A DNA stretch of 64,000 nt from Alopecurus myosuroides (lineage: Eukaryota; Streptophyta; Magnoliopsida; Poales; Poaceae), in contig CM054062.1 of the NCBI GenBank assembly GCA_028641055.1, forward strand, positions 231,574,696 to 231,638,695. The letters run 5' to 3'. The notes beneath the pieces were generated by a model. It was not told the DNA's origin and did no database searches. It saw only the letters and a program-made list of their open reading frames with translations. A program made the position numbers and the translations under genes. Below, one piece after another: positions 10,604 to 22,300 of this stretch. The number at the start of each line of letters is the position of its first letter. The stretch's first letter is position 1.

Positions 10604-11948
10604 TGAAAGCGCATGGTGCCCCATATGTGGTTTTGGTAATTAATTATAATCCTTCTGGACTAATATTTGAATTGAGATATTCTTATAGATCTTGTCCATA
10701 GAAAAGGTTTGGAGTTCATGTGTTGGACTCTAGAAGATTTCATGATGACCATTGTTACATTCAAGGTTTTATATGAAGAATGGTCATGGTTTGAGTTGAG
10801 TTTATCGCATGTGTCTTGAAGAAAATGATTAGATGGTCTTTCATGATTATCCTAAATACATCATCATATGAAGAATGAAGAAAAGATATAAGGTTGATCA
10901 AGTTTGTGATCAACACACAAAGCTACAAGATATACCAAGTGGGATTGTGTATCTCGTGGTATGGTAAGAATTTGACCATACATCTTTGTGAACTAACCCA
11001 TGATTTGTGTGTGTGGCATCTCTATGTATGGTGAGGTATCTTTCTATGGGCATGCGTCAAAAGAAAGATTTCCTAGCCCATGGTCTATGTCATCGTCAAG
11101 CAGTGTTCGTCATCAAGATTGACGTGGAAGCTCAAGTGAACCATCTAGAAGAAATCCTATGTTTGATGCTTTCCACCCATTTGGAGATTGTGGCCTCGTG
11201 AAGATTTGCCGATAAGGGTCTCTCCTATAATGATGTATGGGGGTGCTATCCTCTCCCATAATGGTGTATGGGGAAGCAACTTACAAGTCTTCATCAAGCG
11301 GAGCATGTGCTAGTAAGCATGATCAAGAAAGAGAATCCAACTTGAGAGAGTCAATATCTTCATAATCTAGCTCAAGTGGAATGCTCAAGACAAAGTTATG
11401 ATCTTGATAGGTTTTTTATTTTACCGGTCTCAAGTCTTTGGGAGACCGGGTTATAGGATCGATAGTCGTACTATCAAGAGGGGCTCTCAAGTGAGTAACT
11501 TGATCGAATCGTTATGGAGAGCTCAAACCTTTGCATACTTTCATATCACCTTTCTTGGTTCTTATTTGGATTTTATCTCCTTGGGTTTTGGTGCTTGTCG
11601 TTATCTTCATGACAAGCCAAGGTTGATCGAAAACGGATTTCCTAAGAAAAACTTGTTGCGTTTTTGGTGATGAAAATCTTATCGGTTCGTCGTTGAGAAA
11701 GTTTCCACACCTTGCATGTGTGGTAACCTCTCCATAGTTTTGTTTTGATATTCATTGTTGTTATCTTTCCAACCCATTTGGATTCACCTTTTTCGGACTT
11801 CATTCGTAAAAATTATGTTCGTTTTTGTGTTGAAAGTTTTACCGGTTGTTCTTTTTAGAGAGTTCAAAACTTTCCCCATTTGGTTTTATCTCCTATTGCT
11901 GGACAATGATGTTTATCTTCATATTCTTTTAGTGCTCGCTGTGGTGAT
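10604..11948 (+). repeat. Partial Copia-1 LTR (5' 1345 bp)
   Basis: It begins TGAAAGCGCATGGTGCCCC and follows the same order as the full LTR at 56055-58235, stopping where the tandem duplication joins. It contains the conserved block GATCGATAGTCGTACTATC. It arose with the duplication, not by independent insertion. Confidence 0.85.
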
Positions 11949-12149
11949 TTATTTATTTATATTGATAGTTTAAATCCAGATAATTCAAAACAATCGGGTT
12001 ACTTTTGCTCGGCATGCCTATTTATCGATGGTGCTGGGTAAATCCGTGTACTGGACGGTAACCGGATTTTCCACCAGTTTATTTAAGCCTTAAACAACGC
12101 CACATAAGTTAATAATTGAAGTTTAAGCCCAATCTAGAGCACCGATTCT

Positions 12150-13330
12150 AAGAGCATCTCTAGCAGAGCCCCTATCCCGCGGAATTGTAAACGAGGAATA
12201 GGTCGCGGAAAAATTGTTTTACGGGTTGAAAACTGCTGCGCCGTATAGCAGTTTTCACCCCGTAAAACCAGCTTTCCGCTATAGCTTTTCATTTTCAGCA
12301 CATATACATCGGTTCAAACATAAATATGGCAGCACAAATATAAATATCAAATGGTTCGAATAATGTTTCCGATTATTACATCAAATAATGTTTTAAATTA
12401 GACATGAATAAATTCAAATGGTTCAAATATTACAACAAATATGAGATCAAATAAAATTTTCAAATTACACAATAATGAGATCAAATAAATATCAAATGTT
12501 ATGTCTGAAGGAATGTTTGGATACGATCTGGATCTCTAGCAAGTTTCACTCAGCTACCAACATTATCGTAGGACAACTCCAAGTTCAAGTACCTCTCATC
12601 TTCGATGATCATGTTGTGTAGAATGATACAACATGTCATTATGTTTATGTTGGTTTTTTTTTCCCAGAGACGAGCTGGATCTCGAACAATGGCAAATCTA
12701 GATTGCAATACAAAGACTCTCGCAATGTCCTTTCAGCAAGTCTTTTGTTGCTTTGCAAACTTATATTGTTTCCTATTGTTGGCTTTTGATATGGGCCAGC
12801 ATTGTCAGTACCATGGCTGGTGCGTCCGGAGCGATCCATACTCGACTGTGCAACTCCGGTGGAAAGAGTTGTCGCAAGCAGGGAAGTCTTTCTCCGACAT
12901 CTCAGATAAGGCCGTGGAAATCAGCTAGCTCGACCATGTTGCGGGCGCACTGTTGTAATGGCATGACCTATCGTTGTTAGAACCTCCATGGAGGAGTTCT
13001 TCAGCGTCTAGATCTGTCTGCCGCTGGATTAATAGACTGTTCTTGTGAGGCCGCTCTCGAGGTTTGCCGATGCATATTATCTCTACACGGGACCAAGTGG
13101 TCCATCCCCGCTTCCGGGCATGATGGCGGTGACGCCGACCTTCAGCTTGGCAGTGGAGAAAGAGAAGGACTAGATTGCTTTTTTCAATCTTTCAGTGAGA
13201 TCTGTTCTACAAATATTAGCGTCCTATATGCATTTTTTTTATCTTATTGGGTCCTATATAAAATCATTTACATCCACTATCTGGAATTAATGTGATGTTT
13301 CCAACACCTTCGGGGCACTCCTTTAAAAAA
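12150..13330 (-). mobile_element. PIF/Harbinger element remnant, copy 2
   Basis: Same organisation as copy 1, ending near GGGGCACTCCTTTAAAAAAA just before the Copia-1 insertion site. Boundaries are approximate. Confidence 0.6.
12508..12762 (-). pseudogene. Harbinger transposase C-terminal fragment, copy 2
   Basis: The minus strand reads KDIARVFVLQSRFAIVRD and continues as in copy 1. The conserved acidic position is Ala here. It is a fragment without the first two catalytic blocks. Confidence 0.7.
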
Positions 13331-13338
13331 AATACCAC

Positions 13339-14970
13339 TGAAAGGGCATGGTTCCCCATATGTGGTTTTGGTAATTAATGACAATCCTTATGGACTAATG
13401 TTTGAATTGAGATATTCTTATAGATCTTTTCCATAGGAAAGGTTTGGAGTTCATGTGTTGGACTCTAGAAGCTTTCATGATGACCATTGTTACATTCAAG
13501 GTTTTCTATGAAGAATGGTCATGGTTTGAGTTGAGCTTATTGCATGTGTCTTGAAGAAAATGATTAGATGGTCTTTCATGATTATCTTAAATACATCATC
13601 ATATGAAGAATGAAGAAAAGATATAAGGTTGATCAAATTTGTGATCAACACACAAAGCTACAAGATGTACCAAGTGGGATTGTGTATCTCGTGGTATGTT
13701 AAGAATTTGACCATACAACTTTGTGAACTAACCCATGATTTGTGTGTGTGGAATCTCTATGCGTGGTTAGGTATCTTTCTACGGGCATGCTTCAAAAGAA
13801 AGATTTCCTAGCCCATGGTCTATGTCATCGTCAAGCGGTGTTCGTCATCAAGCTTGACGTGGAAGCTCAAGTGAACCATCTAGAAGAAATCCTATGTTTG
13901 ATGCTTTCCACCCATTTGGAGATTGTGGCCTCATGAAGATTTTCCGATAAGGGTCTCTCCTATAATGGTGTATGGGGGAGCTAGCCTCTCCCATAATGGT
14001 GTATGGGGGAGCAACTTACAAGTCTTCATCAAGCGGAGCATGTGCTAGTAAGCATGATCAAGAAAGAGGATCCAACTTGAGAGATTCAAGATCTTCATCA
14101 TCTAGCTCAAGTGGAATGCTCAAGACAAAGGTATGATCTTGATAGGTTTCTATTTTACCGGTCTTAAGTCTTTGGGAGACCCGGTTATAGGATCGATAGT
14201 CGTACTATCAAGAGGGGCTCTCAAGTGAGTAACTTGATCGAATCGTTATGGAGAGCTCAAACCTTTGCATACTTTCATATCACCTTTCTTGGTTCTATTT
14301 TCCTTTTATCTCCTTGGGTTTTTGTGCTTGTCGTGGTCTTCATGACAAGCCAAGGTTGATCAAAAACGGATTTCGTAAGAAAAACTTGTTGCGTTTTCGG
14401 TGACGAAAATCTTACCGGTTCGTCGTTGATAAAGTTCCCACACCTTTCATGTGTGGTAACCTCTCCATACTTTTGTTTTGATATTCATTTTTGTTATCTT
14501 TCCAACCCATTTGGATTCACCTTTTTCGGACTTCATTCGTAAAAGTTATGTGCGTTTTCGTGTTGAAAGTTTTACCGGTTGTTCTTTTTAGAGAGGTCAA
14601 AACTTTCCCCAGTTTGTTTTATTTCTTCTATTGCTGTAAAATGATGTTTATCTTCATATTCTTTTAGTGCTCGTTGTAGTGATTTCAACGATCCCAAGAT
14701 CATAAAAAACGGAGTCCGGATGAAAAAGTTATTGCAGTTTTCGTGTTGATGTTTTTTAGTCAAGCACGGGGGGGGGGGGCGGAAATTCCGGTTCAAGTTT
14801 GATCAGGAATTTCCGGTTGGCATCTGTCCCTCCACTCCAAAGTTCTTAGCCGAATTTTTGCCTCCCGAAAAGCTGGGCGGAAATTCCGGTTCAAGTTTGG
14901 AAATTCCCGGTTGCCAACGGATCTATTTCTTCGGGACCTATATAAGGCCCCCTTCTTCCCCAAAGATTAA
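13339..14970 (+). repeat. Copia-1 5' LTR, left part
   Basis: It starts TGAAAGGGCATGG and is interrupted at 14970 by gypsy A, with ATTAA duplicated. It contains a G run (14768-14779), two modules of GGAAATTCCGG-type near-palindromes (14781-14817 and about 14878-14912) and a TATA box (TATATAAG, 14939-14946). The insertion lies about 24-30 bases downstream of the TATA box. Confidence 0.85.
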
Positions 14971-15860
14971 TGTCGGGGGGTTACACCCGAGTAGGGGTAA
15001 GGCCAGTGCTAAAGGCAAAATCAAGATAGTTGTTTGACTGAGTAGGCTGGCTACCCGGTACTTGCTACCCGGTAGACTGCTAACCGGCCGTACCCACCAA
15101 TGGCGAGGAGGAAGAATCAAGGAAGTTGTGTTCCTCCAAGTAGAGGAATTGGTCCGAGTAGAGGGAGTGGTTTCCTACTCGGGCCAGAAGTCAATGGAGC
15201 CGTTCTGACAAAGGATCCCGCGTATCCTGCATCCGTACGGCGTGCGGTTCAACTTACGGAGCGCGTGATTATCCGCGCTCCGGCGTGGCTACAGTACGGT
15301 AGGCGCCTGTCTAGTCCTGTCACTGACAGAGGGGACAGGACAGGGCTAGGGGCCTACCCTATCTCACCGACAAGGGTGGATAGGTCCCATCTCCGAACGG
15401 CGCGACGACTTACGGGGCAAGCGTCAGCGGGAACCCGGAGGCGTGCGCGGTTCTGCAGTGCTCCTGTCCCATCAAGCTGTACCTTTTAGTCTTATTCTAT
15501 CCGGCTGGGCACCAGTATATAAGGTGCCCTGCCCCCTCCTGTGAGAGGTTCGGAACATTAGGTCGACACTCTGGATTGCTTCACTACACACCGAGAGAAC
15601 TAGAGAGAAGAGTGGCTACTCGGCTGAAGGCCTGTATTGTACTGTGGCTACTCGGTAAACACCCATATAAAGAGAGAGGCAGGAGTAGGGGTGTTACCTC
15701 CACACGAGGGCCCTGAACCTGGGTAAGATCTTGTTGTTTGCAATGATTGTGACTTACCACACGCGGCTACTCGCCGTGTGATCCCTCCCCGAGCACCTTT
15801 AGCGTCCATCGGCCCCAACTTTAGCCATCCCATGGCATCTGCCGTGATACCACCACGACA
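14971..15860 (+). repeat. Gypsy A 5' LTR
   Basis: TGTCG...CGACA ends. TATA box TATATAA at 15516-15522. Many short CTACTCGG/CTACCCGG motifs are scattered through it. The last 29 bases hold the ATG (15832) of the gag frame. Confidence 0.92.
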
Positions 15861-18800
15861 GTTGGCGCGCACCGTGGGGCAGACAGAGGCGCTAGCTGGA
15901 GTCCATGTTCGGACGGGACTCGTTTCTGCTACTGGGGAGCGCGTGGTCTGTGGCCTTGTCCACAGATTCGGCTCCTTCGACTTTGTCACCGACAACGCCG
16001 GAGATTTCGGCGGGAGGCCCATACCGGCAGGCGGCTCGGTGCTCTCCTTAGGCTCGCACCTCGTCTACATCGCCACCGCCGTCATCTGCGAGTTCCCAGA
16101 GGAGGTGCTGGTCGCGGAGGATCCTCCTGCCGTGCTCGCTGCCCGCGGAAGGCCGACTGGCTGCTCTGCGGACAGCGTGGAGGTGATGATGACCAGCCTG
16201 GGTACCGATGCCGGGAAGGGCGCGGCTGCTGCCACGGAGGTCATTGAGGATCTTGCTGGCCCGAGTGCTGGCCAGAGGACCCACAAGCCCTACGAGAAGG
16301 ACTCCAACATCCCTCTCTCCACTATACCGACGATATCGGCATCCGCTGTGCGGATGGGCATGCCGCCTCCCACCGAGCTCAAGCTCTTGACCATGAGGGC
16401 GCAGCTCGACCGGCAGCGCCAGGAGCTGCTCGCTCAGCACCTGGAGCTCGAGAAGGTTAGGCTCGAGCTTAGCCTAGACCAGAACGAGTACAACAAGGCC
16501 CATGGCTTTACTCCTGTTGTTAGGAAGTCTAGCAAGTTAGCCGCAACGCGTCGCAACTTAGGCGCCGAGATGGCAACAGTTGTAGAGGCTCCTAGCCAAT
16601 CTGCCACTACAAACACCACTACCAGGCCCAGATACAGCACCCCTGCCAAAACACTTAGAGCTGTAGAGGCTGTAGCTGCAGAGTTTCCAAACCTTGCCGG
16701 CGACGCGCGCGCTAGGCAGCAGGAGAGGCTCAATGAGTTAGTGCTAGAAGCTGCTAGGCAGAATGAGGAGTTCCGAAAAGCGAATCCGGGTGTCGGTGCT
16801 TCTCAGGTTGTGCACTCGCATGCGGTCAGATCTACGGATCAGGCCTCATCGCTGCATCCCAGCCGTGAGAGGGACCAGAGTGTGCGCTCTCGGAAGAGCA
16901 GACAGATGCAGGTGTACGACCCGGCTCTCGCCGCGAAACAGCGCGCTGTGCCGCGAGAGTCCGGTCAGAAACACACTACTGCAGGAGCAGGCTATCAAGC
17001 CCATAAAGCTCACAGCAAGGGGCAAGACGGAGACAACGCGGGGCCTTCTTGGCGTCCTGCTGCTCAGCCTACTCGGCAGAGGACGCAGCAGCCTGCTGCT
17101 CAGCCTACTCGGCAGAGGACGCAGCAGCCTGCTGCAGCACAACCGCGTGCGGCTGCGCCAGCAGCCAACCCTGTGGTGCAACCCGCTGTTGTGTAGGAGA
17201 ACATGTATGATGATGGCTACTCGGCGATGGGGCTAGCCGGCTATGCTGACCCAAGGAATGTTGCTGATCGCCTGGGTGAGCGCATGTTGGAGCCCAGTGA
17301 TGCAAGGTTCAAGCTGGACAGGATTAATCTGTCCGCGCAATTCGAGAACAAGGGGCCGCCTGACCCAGAGTGCTTTGTCCCTCGTATCATGAACGAGCCG
17401 TCCGTGAACCACTTCCAGCTGGCCAGGGGAACCAAGTGCTACAATGGCAGCACCAAGCCGGAGGACTGGTTGAGTGACTATGTCACAGCCGTGCACATTG
17501 CAGGCGGCAACCGGAGATGGGCTGTGCGGTATGTTCCGCAAATGCTTGAGGGTCCAGCTCGGACTTGGCTCAACAACCTGCCCAAAGACAGTATCAATTG
17601 CTGGCTGGACTTCTCGGAGGCCTTCATCAGCAACTTCACCAGCACTTACAAGAGGCCGAATAGGCCGCATCAGCTGTCCGCGTGCAAGCAGCGGGAAGAC
17701 GAGACCGACCGCGAGTATCTTACTCGGTGGAGCACCTTGAGGAACACCTGTGAAGGTGTGAATGAGGCCCAGGCCATCACTTGGTTTGCGCAGGGCTGCA
17801 GACATGGCAGCATGTTGTGGCAGAAGCTGCAACGCGAGATGCCGAGTACTCTTGCTGAGACCATCAAGATCGCAGACATGTATGCACTCGGCGACCCAAC
17901 TCAGCCTCTGATGGACTCCCCCGAGCCGAGAAGGAACTACAACAGCAACAAGCGCAATGATTTCCGCAACAAGCGCAGGGGTGACCGGATTGATACTCGG
18001 TATGATCCCGAGGAGGTGAATGTTGTGACTACGGCTGCTGGGAGTAGCCAAAGGCAAAAAACTGCTGGAGCCCAGTACGGGCAGAACCAGAATCAGGGCC
18101 AAGGCATCAAGAAGCCGTACAATGCTCCCCAGCAGGGTAGCGGCAACTCGGATCCTGCTCCGAACTTTGTCTTTGGGAGCATGAGGGATGGGCCAGGCAG
18201 CTTCCACACTCGGCATCCTGCCAGGCCAGCCAACCACACTACTCGGCAGTGCAGCTGGTGGGAACAGATCAAGAATGAGGGCCTTCCTCCTCCTCCTCCT
18301 CTGCCAGCTGCGAATGCCAATGTGCAGCCAGCTCGGGCACCTGCTCCCAGGCCTGCAGCCTTCCCGGGAAGAGAGAACGTAAACCAGGTGGCTTTAGGAG
18401 CCAACCACAACTTCAACAACGACCGCTACCGCAGCTACAACAACAAAGACTGCAACCGCAACTTCTACACCTGCAACAACAACAGGAACAACAACAACAA
18501 CAACAACCAAGGTAACAACAACAACGGCAACAATGGCGGTGGAGACCGCAACCAGTACCAGGAACACCACGAGAGCTACATGATCTTCACCTCTGAGCCC
18601 TCCGACAAGCAGTCTCTGCACAGGCGTGCGATGGAGGTCAATGCTGTGATTCCCGCTGTGCCCCACTACCTGCACTGGTGCAACCAGGAGATCACATGGT
18701 CCAGAGCTGATCATCCTAGGGTGATGCCCAACCCGGGTAGCTATGCTTTGGTGGTGGATCCCACCTTCTTGGGCGCTCAGAAGAATGTCAGGTTCAGCAA

Positions 18801-19392
18801 GGTCCTGATTGACAACGGCAGCAGCATCAACATTGTGTACAGAGACACACTCGAGAAGCTCGGTATGGCCGAGAACATGCTGCTACCCAGCAGGACCACT
18901 TTCCATGGCATTGTGCCGGGAGTGTCTTGCTCTCCAATCGGCCGCGTCTGGATAGACGTCCTATTTGGCACCAGGGAGAACTGCCACACTGAGAGCTTGG
19001 CCTTCGAGGTGGTTGACCACCAGAGCCCATACCATGCCCTACTCGGTAGGCCTGCTCTCAGCAAGTTCATGGCTTCAACCCATGATGCATACTTGAAGAT
19101 GAAGATCCCTGGTCCCAATGGAGTGATCACCATCTCGGGTGACTACAAGAAGTCCATGGAGTGTGCCTCTGCTGGTTCCCAGCTGGCGGAATCCATGGTC
19201 ATTCCTGCCGAGAAGAAGAAGATGTACGAGGTGGTGGCTATGGCGCAAGCAGCACAAGGTGGTGCGCCTGGCATGCCGAGTTCCCAGCACGGGACTGCGT
19301 TCCAGGCGTCCCAGGAGACAAAGAAGGTCCAGGTTGATCCTGAGTTCCCAGACCGTGTTGCCATCATTGGCGCCGGGTTGGGAGAGAAATAG
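15832..19392 (+). pseudogene. Gypsy A gag and protease
   Basis: One frame runs from the ATG at 15832, inside the LTR, to 19392 with an amber codon at 17194-17196. The N-terminal third is basic with a Gln/Leu-rich coiled-coil-like stretch (LTMRAQLDRQRQELLAQHLE) and two TRQRTQQPAAQP repeats near 17060-17130. The Retrotrans_gag core lies near 17440-17900 (YNGSTKPEDWLSDY, WLNNLPKDSI). Asn-rich low-complexity sequence spans 18400-18550. The aspartic protease lies near 18780-19060, with catalytic DNGSS in VLIDNGSSINIVY (Asn instead of the usual Thr/Ser/Gly between Asp and Gly) and the flap/ALLGRPAL block. A TAG (19390-19392) separates it from pol. No zinc knuckle was seen. Confidence 0.85.
15861..15880 (+). 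promoter_or_regulatory. Primer-binding site of gypsy A
   Basis: GTTGGCGCGCACCGTGGGGC directly follows the 5' LTR. It corresponds to the TTGGCGCCCACCGTGGGGC-type site of many grass gypsy elements, with one change (GCGC for GCCC). The tRNA matched was not determined. Confidence 0.75.
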
Positions 19393-22300
19393 GAAAGCGA
19401 GCTCATCCACTTCCTCCGTGAGAATCGGGACGTGTTTTCCTGGTCCAATGAGGATTTGCCAGGCGTCCCGAGGGAGTTGGTTGAGCACTCGCTACATGTG
19501 CGGCATGATGCCAAGCCAATGAAGCAGGCGATGCGCCGCTTTGGTGATGAGAGTAGGAAAGCTATTGGTGACCAGATCACCAAGTTGCTGATAAGCAACT
19601 TTATTATGGAGGTTTTGCATCCGGACTGGCTAGCCAACCCGGTCATGGTTGAGAAGAAGAAGGAGGACCCCAAGGCGGATACCGCATGGCGTATGTGCAT
19701 GGACTACACCGACCCGAACAAGGCCTGCCCCAAAGATCCCTTTCCGCTACCCCGCACAGATCAGGTGATCGATTCCACTGCTGGTTGTGAGCTTTTGTCT
19801 TTCATAGATGCCTACTCTGGTTTTCATCAGATAGCTCTCAACCCTGCTGATCAAATAAAGACTGCTTTTATTACCCCGTACGGGGCTTATTGCTATCGTG
19901 TCATGTGCTTTGGGTTGCGGAATGCTGGGGCTACCTATCAGAGATGCATGCAGAAATGCTTGCATGGTCAAATTGACAAAAATGTGTAGGTGTGCGTAGA
20001 TGACATTGTCATCAAAACGAATAAAACACATACTCTTCTTAGTGACATTGAGGAAACATTTGCCAACTTGCGCAAGTACAAGATGAAGTTGAATCTGACT
20101 AAATGCACCTTTGGCGTCCCGGCTGGCAAGCTACTCGGCTTCTTGGTATCCAGTCAGGGCATTGAGGCCAATCCTTCAAAGATAAAAGCTATTGAGAGCA
20201 TGTCTTTGCCGAGATCCCTGAAGGATGTGCAAAAGTTCAATGGATGCTTGGCTTCTCTGAGCCGCTTCCTAGGCAGAATGGGCGAGAAGGCCTTGCCTCT
20301 GTATCAATTGATGAAGAAGAGCGACAAGTTCGTCTGGACACCACAAGCTGATGTGGAATTCAAGGAGCTGAAAGCCATGCTGGGTAGCGCTCCCATCTTG
20401 GCTAGTCTGCTACCCAAAGAGCCAATGCTGCTGTACATTACTGCGACTAACCGAGTGGTCAGCGTTGTGATTGTGGTGGAGAGAGAAGAGGAAGGCAAGA
20501 CCGTGCAGCGGCCAGTATACTATCTCAGTGAGGTGCTTTCTAGATCCAAGAAGAACTACCCTCATTACCAAAAGATGACTTACGGCGTGTACCTGGGCGC
20601 CAAGAAGCTGAAGCACTATTTCCAAGAGCATCCTATCACTGTGGTGAGTTCTGCTCCCATCTCGGACATCATGGGTAACAAGGAGGCAAGTGGCAGTGTA
20701 GCCAACTGGGCGATTGAGCTGGCCGCGTACGCTCCTGCGTATGCAAGAAGAGAAGCCATCAAGTCTCAGATCCTAGCAGATTTTCTGGTGGATTGGGCTG
20801 AGGTGCAATATGAGCCTCCTACTCCGGTAGCCAACTACTGGAAGATGCATTTTGATGGCTCCAAGGTGAAGGAAGGCTTGGGTGCTGGCGTGGTGCTCAC
20901 GTCGCCCAAGCGAGATCAACTCAAGTATGTGCTGCAGATTCACTTCAAGGCATCCAGCAATGTAGCAGTGTACGAGGCCGTGGTACACGGCTTGAAGGTG
21001 GCCAAGGAGGTTGGCGTGCAGCGCATCATATGCTATGGCGACTCGGATCTGGTTGTGCAGCAAGTATCAGGCACCTGGGATGCTCTGGATGCCAACATGG
21101 CTTCATATCGGTTTCTGGTGCAAACCATGACTGGGTTCTTTGAAGGGTGCGAGTTCAAGCACATACACCGAGCAGAGAACGAGGCAGCTGATGAGCTGTC
21201 CAAGTTGGGGTCTTCTCGGCAATACATCCCGGCTGGGGTTGCCTTGGAGCATTTGAGAAAGCCATCTATCAAGCCATCCCCCAACTCGGAGTCTATATTC
21301 GTTCCTTCTCTGCCTGGTGAGGAAGCTGTTCCCATGGAGATTGACTGGGAGGTTGCAAAAGAGAACCCGGGGACTGCCGTCTCCATCCCGGGGACTGGCG
21401 CCTGCAACCCGGGGACTGTCCCTCCTTACTCGGGGACTGCCCCTCCCAACTCGGGGACTGTCGCATTCATTGAGGGGGTCCTTTCCGCGTGCACGAGGTC
21501 TCGGGGACTCGTCCCCAACTTAGAAGAAGAAGAAGTGGTGGCTGATCCAATGGAAGTGGACGAACCAGTGTTTCCCATCCGGGGGACACCGAGTTGGGCT
21601 CTGCCCATATTATCCTTTCTAAAGGACGGCACCTTGCCGAGTGATGAGGTTACCTCGAGGAAAATTCAGAGAAGATCCAAGGGCTATACAATCTTCAGAG
21701 ATGTGCTGCACAAAAGAAGTCCTACTGGTGTGCTGCAGCGCTGTGTAGAGCCAGAAGAGGGAGAAGAAATTCTGGTGGAGATACACCAAGGAGAATGCGG
21801 ACATCACGCCTTTTCTCGGGCTCTGGTCAACAAAGCTTTTCGGCATGGCTTCTTTTGGCTCACTGCCTTGAAGCAAGCTGAAGATATTGTGAGAAAGTGC
21901 AATGGCTGCCAAAGATTCGCAAGTAAGATTCATATGCCAGCTTCCGAGTTGAAAACCATTCCCATTACTTGGCCATTTTCTGTTTGGTGCTTGGATATGG
22001 TGGGTCCTTTCAAGCCAGCTAGAGGCAACATGACTCACATCTTGATCATGGTTGACAAGTTCACGAAATGGATTGAGGTGAAGCCTATTCGGAAGTGTGA
22101 TGGAGTCACTGCTGTGAGTTTTCTGAAGGATGTGATCCTGAGATATGGCTACCCGCACAACATTATCACTGATAATGGCACAAACTTTGCTAGGGTGTGT
22201 TTGCGAGGTTCGGAAGAGATAAGCGTATTCGGCTAGATGTTGCATCTGTTGCGCATCCCGCCTCCAATGGGAAAGTTGAAAGAGCAAATGGCATGGTGCT

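Larger units (their letters stand above)
9207..11948 (+). repeat. Tandem duplication unit 1 (Harbinger fragment + partial Copia-1 LTR)
   Basis: About 2.74 kb repeated in direct order at 11949-14690. The junction is an abrupt switch inside the Copia LTR, from GTGGTGATTT to TTATTTATATTGATAG. The copies differ by scattered substitutions of a few percent. The unit consists of flanking AT-rich DNA, a Harbinger remnant and the first 1,345 bp of the Copia-1 LTR. Confidence 0.85.
11949..14690 (+). repeat. Tandem duplication unit 2
   Basis: Second copy of the 2.74-kb unit. In this copy the LTR continues past the duplication end into the complete Copia-1 element, so this unit holds the original arrangement and unit 1 is the added copy, or the reverse with a deletion. 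Confidence 0.8.

Noticed and set aside
15100..15489. 129-codon plus frame present in both gypsy A LTRs (also 26250-26639)
   Set aside because: It lies upstream of the TATA box in U3, is identical only because the LTRs are, has no recognisable domain and is Arg/Ser-rich in the way GC-rich DNA translates.
17233..18237. 334-codon minus frame opposite gag of gypsy A
   Set aside because: Shadow of the GC-rich gag frame, with no TATA box, no splice logic and no domain, unlike the antisense gene downstream of pol.
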